Positions 57,995-64,000 of a stretch of 64,000 nt of DNA are shown here, in pieces. Position numbers and translations under genes: made by a program. Below the pieces are notes generated by a model, which saw only the letters and a list, made by a program, of their open reading frames with translations, was not told the DNA's origin and made no database searches. The DNA comes from Microvelia longipes (taxonomy: Eukaryota; Arthropoda; Insecta; Hemiptera; Veliidae), in assembly GCA_018340805.1 (NCBI GenBank), contig JACMZG010001913.1, positions 23,365,610 to 23,429,609 of the forward strand. The letters run 5' to 3'. Each line of letters opens with the position of its first letter. Positions within the stretch are counted from its first letter, which is position 1.

Positions 57995-58376
57995 GTTGTC
58001 CTTATCAGTTCGTCATATTACTACTTGTTAATAAGTGGCATTCCGCCACGATATAAGTGAATTTTTAAATGTATATCAAAAACGTGATCCAAACAACAAC
58101 ACGTGCGTGTTTAAAAAGCTAAGTCAACTTAAAAGTTGTGTGATCATTGAATAATCCGTCTAGGTTCCCAATAATGCTTGCAAATAGATGAGTCTTGGAG
58201 TTATTCTTTAGTACTTGGCATTACAGCACACACAGAAATGTAAAGCTTATTAAATAGGCTGATATTTATTGTGTATGTCTACACTAAGTAATATATAAAC
58301 CAAGTAGGGAAACTCCTATCCATGTACAAAAATTCCAACACTGTAAAAAATTCAGACCTGCCCGATCAGCTGATAG

Positions 58377-59559
58377 ATAATATACTGACATACCTATATA
58401 TTTTAGATATATACTACAGAGGAGGATAGCCTATCATAATACATTGAGAGCCCTGAAAACATTTTAGTGGGCTCCCAGGCTCTGTGTAACCACATTGAAA
58501 CTTCCTCCGAGAGAGGGAGTTAAGGTTATAATTAATCAGGTTGGCACCCGGATGGGGAAAATTAAAAAACCCACCCGAGCAAAAATGGGCAAAACCCACC
58601 CTATTTTACCTGGTTTTTTACTGGATTTTTTTATATTTTTTTTCATTAAATTTAGTTTTATAATAAAGCTTGTTTTTCCCAGGAAATTAGCTAAAAATAA
58701 ATAAAATAATTATAAAAAGTATAACTAGGTTATTCTTGCATCTAATCAAGGCATTGGTAACATATATGAATGCTCTTTATTTTTATTAACTTTTTTTTAC
58801 ATATTATGAGTATGTTAAATGTTTAAGAAAAAAATATTAATTTACAAAATTATTAACAAACACAACTAAAATTTTATATTTGGAGGAAAAACAAAAATGT
58901 CAAATTATTTTCAAAGTATTAAAAATATCTTATCATCAGACTACTGATCAAACTAAAAATAATAAAAAATAACTAAAAATTGAACTAGTAAATTATAATA
59001 AAAAATATAAAAACCCATTTTCCATTAACCCAAAAAAACCCGGGTTTAAAAAAAAAACCTGGTGGGCTGGTTTTTACAGTTAAACCCGGTTTTTGCCAAC
59101 CCTGTAATTAATCAATTTTGGGCTTCCCGCAGATTGTTTTGTTGTGATTTGTATTTAAACATTCTACTATATAATTTACTGTTTTTGTTCTGTTATTTGA
59201 TGAAAATGATAATCGAATGTGTCAGGTACTTATCGATGTTTCAAAATTCAACCAATAGGGCCCCTCTAGTAATATATCTCTAGGCCTGAAACATCTTCTT
59301 GGGGTTCTCAGGGGCTCTGTGTAACCTCATTGAAATCCCCTTCAAGAGTAAGTTAAAGGTTAAAGTTAAAATAAATTAATTGTTTTTGGCTCCGGAACAT
59401 TATCTGTATTAGTATGTATTTAAAAACGTTCTTTAATATATGTTACTGTAATTTTGTTTTGGTTATTTAATTATATTAAAATTCGGAGGTAGTCAGGTTA
59501 TTTTTTCGATGTTTAAGAATTCAACCAATAGGGCCCCTCTAGTAATAATACTTCTATGA
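58377..59559 (+). mobile_element. Family B insertion in tandem, ATAG duplicated
   Basis: Flanked by ATAG at 58373-58376 and 59560-59563. It contains one family B copy (58385 to about 59283, itself interrupted by an hAT-like element) and a second B body (about 59284-59550) ending GGGCCCCTCTAGTAATAATA. Confidence 0.7.
58537..59104. mobile_element. hAT-like non-autonomous element with 8-bp target duplication
   Basis: 568 bp. Left end CAGGTTGGCACCCGG; right end is the inverse of CAGGGTTGGCAAAAACCGGG. Flanked by TAATTAAT at 58529-58536 and again at 59105-59112. An exact 8-bp duplication with CAGGGTTG-type ends is diagnostic of hAT elements. The interior is A/T-rich with AACCCGG motifs and no ORF of note. 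Confidence 0.88.
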
Positions 59560-60135
59560 ATAGCTGGCTCAAAAATAAAAAAATTGCTAAAAATTAAATA
59601 ACTGCGCATGCCTTTTCGGATTTAGGTTTTTTTATTTTATTTTATTGGCAACCCTGATAACATTAGGTGAGTTTACATTTTATCGTGCTTTCGTACTTTT
59701 AATATGTACGTGAAAATTTAATGGTTTTGTATAAATTTTGTTTAATAATTGTGATAATAATTAAGGTTTAAGAAAAAGAGAAACTATAGTAAAGGTAAAC
59801 CACCACATGTTTCATTAAGATTTTGAAGAAAATACAGACAGTGTATTGCCTTAAAATTACGATTGCTTTTATTACATTCAAAAAAATTAGCTTAAATTAC
59901 TAATTACTATTAATATTCGAAGGGGAAAAAACAAATATCATTTGCAAAATTACTAATAAATAGTGCACACGAAAAAAAGTTTAATTAGCCGCTCGTTTAA
60001 GTAATTTAAACAAACCTAGTATTTAATGATTCGGACTTAAACCACTAAATTATTAACATTTTAAACTAAACTGATCAAATAAATGCAATAAAAACCCTAA
60101 TAGTTTGTTTACATTTACTAGGGTAAAACAAAATG

Positions 60136-60849
60136 TTTATTTACTACCAAACAGTTATTATCTTTAATTAAACTATAGCTAAATTGCAAAAATATTTTGT
60201 TATGTTCTGTCAAAATAAAACTATCGATATTCTATTTTATGACTATAGGTAGCGCTAGTGTCAAAAGTTTTCTTATTAAAATTGAGATTAGGATTACATT
60301 TCAACTTAAGTAGGACATATTAGGTAGAGGGAACGAGAATGTTAGATTTGACCATTTTTATTTGATTTCCTTTAGAGGATGGTACACCAGTGACCGCCAG
60401 ACTTGGCAGGGGCACAGTCGAGCCCCCAGTTTTGTTTATAGTTTGTTATATATGTCAATCAATAACACCGGAACTGAAAAATGATAATAAAATGTAACTT
60501 AGAGTTTTTGTTAACCATACACAGTAATACATGTGTATAAATTATTTAGCCCGACTTAAACACTTTATGAAAAGTGGAAAAGTTGAAATGTTTGTGGGTC
60601 ATTATTATGGTTAATGACGTTACACATAGTCATAATTAAGGGTTCAGGATGCTGAAACACACTTGGATAGCTGGTTAATGAACACCCTAATACTTAACTG
60701 GCATGCCTTTGCTGGTTGCAGACAAGCAAAAATGTTCATTACAGGGCCAATTGTAAAAAATAAAATTTTCTAATTAACCTCAGCAAGCCTTGCCTTAGAA
60801 CCTAGTTAGTTTCTGACCGGTCTGTAGATTAAATAAACATCTTAATACT
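60136..60849. other. Gene-free stretch
   Basis: No supported feature. Confidence 0.45.
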
Positions 60850-61262
60850 TTAGGCATAACTAGGCTAACTGCCCCCTGTTGGGCATTATGAGGAGACAGC
60901 CTTTCACCTGCTTGCAGAGTGGGAGGCTTATAACTAATCCTCGTACCCGCATATTTGGCGTCTTGTATGAAGAGGAGCTTTCTTCTCTTAGTTGGAGAGA
61001 TGTCCTACAATATATCAACCTTTCCAAGAGATTCTTGGTAGAGGTGTGTAAGCTAAGGAATCGGGCTGGCAAGAAGGACCCAACAACGTGGCCTATATTT
61101 GCCTGGCTTTGCCACCCTACCCTATTACTGCTACTACTACATAGGGTTCAGGACGTTAACAAGGTTGATTTTTTACCAAGTTTCATTTCGATCCGAGAAG
61201 TTATCGTGTCCCATAGAAACGTCTAGGAACAAAAATCTCGTACATTCATACATACACACACA
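60850..61262 (+). mobile_element. Possible LINE 3'-end remnant
   Basis: A patch clearly richer in G+C than its surroundings. It contains an open frame (60879-61226) with LSSLSWRDVLQYINLSKRFL, VCKLRNRAGKKDPTTW, then the nucleotide motif AAGTTTCATTTCGATCCGAG followed by a (CATA)/(CA) tail. Tails of the form 'AGTTTCAT..GATC.G..AGTA' plus short tandem repeats are seen in RTE-type LINEs and their dependent SINEs. The frame itself is not recognised. It abuts the head of a family A copy. Confidence 0.35.
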
Positions 61263-61264
61263 CA

Positions 61265-61795
61265 TGTACGGAGTACCTCGGTACTTTTCTCATCGGATTC
61301 GCTGTACGTTCATTCTCACTACTTTAGCCTCGTTTGGCTAGTATTTAGAATGTTAAAATCCCCAAATTCAAATTGCAACATGCCTTCGAAGTCGCTTCGT
61401 AAATACATTCGTTTTATTTCCAGCGATCACACTTCCAGGCAATGACCTCGCTCGATGCTGCTTAACATTTATGATCCTACAAAAACCGTAGATATACTTG
61501 CCGTATTTATTACGTTAAAGATTTATTTATAATTTAAGATTTGAAACATTGCTTTTTGTAATAAGTCTCACCTCTCTGGCATTAATACATAGGGAGCTGT
61601 TTTAGCTCCCTACACACATGTGTGTGTATATACTATCGTTTTGATAGTATACACACACATGCAGACCGACATCTTTGTAAAAATCACTTAAAACGGATAA
61701 TTCAGGTTAAACCCCGGTTTGGGTTCTTTTAGCTAATACAATACTTTTTTTTATATACATACGGTATAAATGAGAAAAAGTAAAAGGCTAATAAA
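61265..61795 (+). repeat. Dispersed repeat family A, copy 7
   Basis: Head AGTACCTCGGTACTTTTCTC, antisense 5S core, TCTCTGGCATTAATACATAG, then a region expanded into hairpins (GGGAGCTGTTTTAGCTCCC; and 61617-61663), then tail AAACGGATAATTCAGG and ACATACGGTATAAATGAGAA. Confidence 0.8.
61415..61510 (-). repeat. 5S rRNA-like segment within family A copy 7
   Basis: On the minus strand: GTTAAGCAGCATCGAGCGAG, GGTCATTGCCTGGAAGTGTG and CGCTGGAAAT. In the 5' half, GGTTTTTGTAGGATCATAAA aligns with the region before box A of 5S rRNA. Confidence 0.65.
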
Positions 61796-62252
61796 GATGT
61801 ATTGTTACGGTATGCATGTTATTTAATTAGAGTCACAGGTAAAGTACAGTGCAGTGTTTCGAGAGGTATCGTACGATATAAAACAATTTCCACTAATAAT
61901 CAATCAATGACGGTCTACAGTATCTTCAAAATCAATAATTTCTAATAACGTGTCCATTGAGGACTCTTGAAGCCCATTATTAATCATATTTTTGTGATAT
62001 ACATCTTTACTTCTCCACACTTACAGGGTGTACCAAGATAAACTAAAAGATATTTAATTTTAGAAATCAGTGTAAACCTGTGTTTTACTCCAATTTTACT
62101 GTCTTAATTAAAAATTTGTCCAAAGTGGTATCTGTATATCCCCAAAGGTTATTATTACTTTTCCTCATTTATACAGTAGGTTTATATAAGAAAAGTGTTG
62201 TGTTTGTTTTTCTGTTAATAATATTGCTTCCAGAATTACACATACGTACATA

Positions 62253-62255
62253 CAC

Positions 62256-62321
<66 letters not shown>

Positions 62322-62337
62322 ATATATATATATATAT
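62253..62337. repeat. (AC)n(AT)n compound microsatellite
   Basis: About 55 bp of CA repeats running into AT repeats. Confidence 0.95.
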
Positions 62338-62469
62338 TATCTCGAAGGCAATACTAGATACGACGAAACTTAGCATATGGCGACATGTTGTCAAGTTACA
62401 AGGCCTATCGTTGAAAAGCTAGATCGAATTATCCAAATGGCACAAATGTCATACATACCCACACAAGTA

Positions 62470-62547
62470 TATAATAAATAATATAATATATAATATATAT
62501 ATATATAATATATATATAATATATATATATATAATATATATATATAT

Positions 62548-62580
<33 letters not shown>

Positions 62581-62647
62581 ATATATATATATACATATAT
62601 AATATATATATATATATATAAATATATATATATATAATATATATAAT
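62470..62647. repeat. (AT)n microsatellite with regular TAATA slips
   Basis: About 175 bp; slips recur every 12-25 bases. Confidence 0.95.
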
Positions 62648-62691
62648 AACAGGTGTACAAAATAAAACCCTTCCCGAAAGGAGGTGGTACT

Positions 62692-64000
62692 ACAGCTAAT
62701 TTCCAACAAAAAACTTCATATTAACTATAGTCGATTTTCAACCGTTCTCCCACAAGGTCAAATTTTATGATTTTAAAAAACGCGTTGACTTACTCATAAA
62801 ATGACAATTGTGGCTAAACTATAACTGCTAACTTCAAAAATATTGGTTTCGTTTGAAAGCTGAGAAAATTTGCTATAAGACCACTCACTTGTAATTTTCA
62901 AAAACAATTTAACATAACAGCCAAAAATTGCATGAAATCAAAAATTAGTAAAATTTTAGATTTCCAAAATTTTGAAGTTACTTTGATGAGAAACTAGCAA
63001 ACTTGAGAACCCTTGTTTCAGGAAAACACCTTGTTTACTCCCTCTTTAAGTCAATACCCATATCATTATACGTTGATACGGTGATTTTTTCAGAAAAAAG
63101 CAAAATAAGCTCAAAAACCACGCTGAAAATGCTTCATTTGAGACATTTTGTGAAAGTAATTAAATGGAAATTAACATAAAATTATAGTCAGAGCAGACGC
63201 AAAAAACGTGACCGTGTGATCAAGTGTTGAAAGATTACCGAAAAAACATCTAAAAAGCATACATTTTTGTCCAAAAACGCACAAAAATCTAAAATGTCAG
63301 TTTCCATATAACATTTTAAGAATTCAGCAGACTTAAAAATCATGCATATTCTGTTAAACTGCAGGTAATAGAGTGTTCTAGAGAAAGAAGTCAGCACAGC
63401 TCTAATATGATGACTTAATGACCGACATATAATGCTGAAAAAGTGTATTTTTCTAAAATTCAAGTTTAACCTATCTTTCAGCTTTTTACACGGTAACGTT
63501 TTGCGTCTGGCTCTGACTATAAATTTATGTTAATTTCATTTAATTACTTACTCAAAAATGTCTCAAAATAAGCATTTTCAGCGTGGTTTTTGACTTATTT
63601 TTCTTTTTCTGAAAAAAAATCACCGTATCAACGTATAATGAATGGGTTGACTTAAAGAGGAGTAAACAAGGTATTTTCCTGAAACAAGAGGTTCTCAAGT
63701 TTGCTAGTCTCTCAAAAGTAACTCAAAATTTTTGAAAATCATAAAATTTTACTAATTTTTGATTTCATGCAAATTTTTGGCTGTTATGTTAAATGTTTTT
63801 GAAAATACCAGTGAGTGTCTATAGCAAATTTTCTCAGCTTTCAACGAAACCAAATTTGAAGTAGCAGTTATAGTTTAGCCACAATGGTCATTTATGAAGT
63901 TAAGTCAACGCGTTTTTAAAATCATAAAAATTGACCTTGTGGGAGAACGGTTTGAAAATCGGACTATAGTTAAAATGAAGTTTTTTGTTGGAATTAGCTG
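62692..64000. mobile_element. Second foldback element, running to or past the window edge
   Basis: The left arm (62692 to about 63220) is inverted at about 63486-64000, with a spacer of about 265 bp. Matching landmarks: CAGCTAATTTCCAACAAAAA with the last bases of the window; CCGTTCTCCCACAAGGTCAA; AAATTATAGTCAGAGCAGAC near the inner edge. The arms carry several indels and substitutions, so it is older than the one at 2076. The outer right end cannot be defined. No ORF in the spacer looks coding. Confidence 0.85.

Larger units (their letters stand above)
58285..60135. repeat. Family C, copy 2, split by a 1.2-kb insertion
   Basis: 58285-58376 and 59560-60135 together match 14925-15535. The junction GCTGATAG/CTGGCTC is intact in copy 1 and here is opened by 58377-59559 with ATAG on both sides. 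Confidence 0.75.

Overview
This is AT-rich nuclear DNA from an arthropod, most likely an insect. The evidence is split genes with GT..AG introns, animal versions of glutaredoxin-3, MCM3 and CTP:phosphocholine cytidylyltransferase, a non-LTR retrotransposon, and dense insect-style transposon debris. The species cannot be fixed from sequence alone. Gene density is low: four host loci in 64 kb, with the rest introns and repeats.

Layout. (1) 1-13.3 kb, + strand: the 3' end of a membrane-protein gene. One exon (5498-5627) encodes a transmembrane segment, and its splice phase matches a large last exon (11252-13034) encoding a proline/serine-rich cytoplasmic tail; an ADAM (meltrin/mind-meld-like) identity is only a guess. 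The transmembrane exon also reads through its donor into 320 further in-frame codons (to 6588), a probable alternative tail. (2) 13.3-25.3 kb: gene-poor, with nested repeats. (3) 25.4-34.9 kb, +: a complete six-exon glutaredoxin-3 (PICOT) gene, Trx-Grx-Grx, 316 aa. (4) 38.4-42.8 kb, +: a decayed non-LTR retrotransposon with ORF1, endonuclease and reverse transcriptase remains and a poly(A) tail. (5) 44.3-47.2 kb, +: intronless MCM3 with E2F-type promoter motifs. (6) 55.1-56.2 kb, -: intronless CTP:phosphocholine cytidylyltransferase. (7) 56.8-64 kb: AT microsatellites, foldback elements, a triple-nested transposon stack and 5S-rRNA-bearing repeats.

The host genes are unrelated housekeeping functions (Fe-S/redox chaperoning, DNA replication, phosphatidylcholine synthesis) plus one surface protein, and do not form a pathway. 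The mobile fraction is the most unusual part: a 2.2-kb foldback element with 720-bp arms and a TATT target duplication, a second foldback at the right edge, a dispersed about 0.75-kb repeat containing most of a 5S rRNA-like sequence (at least six copies), three separate remnants of what looks like the N-terminal domain of a tyrosine-recombinase-like protein, mariner-like and hAT-like MITEs with visible target duplications, and many long (AT)n tracts.

Repeat family letters used below (A to H) are local labels. Boundaries of diverged repeats are approximate, usually within 10-30 bases.
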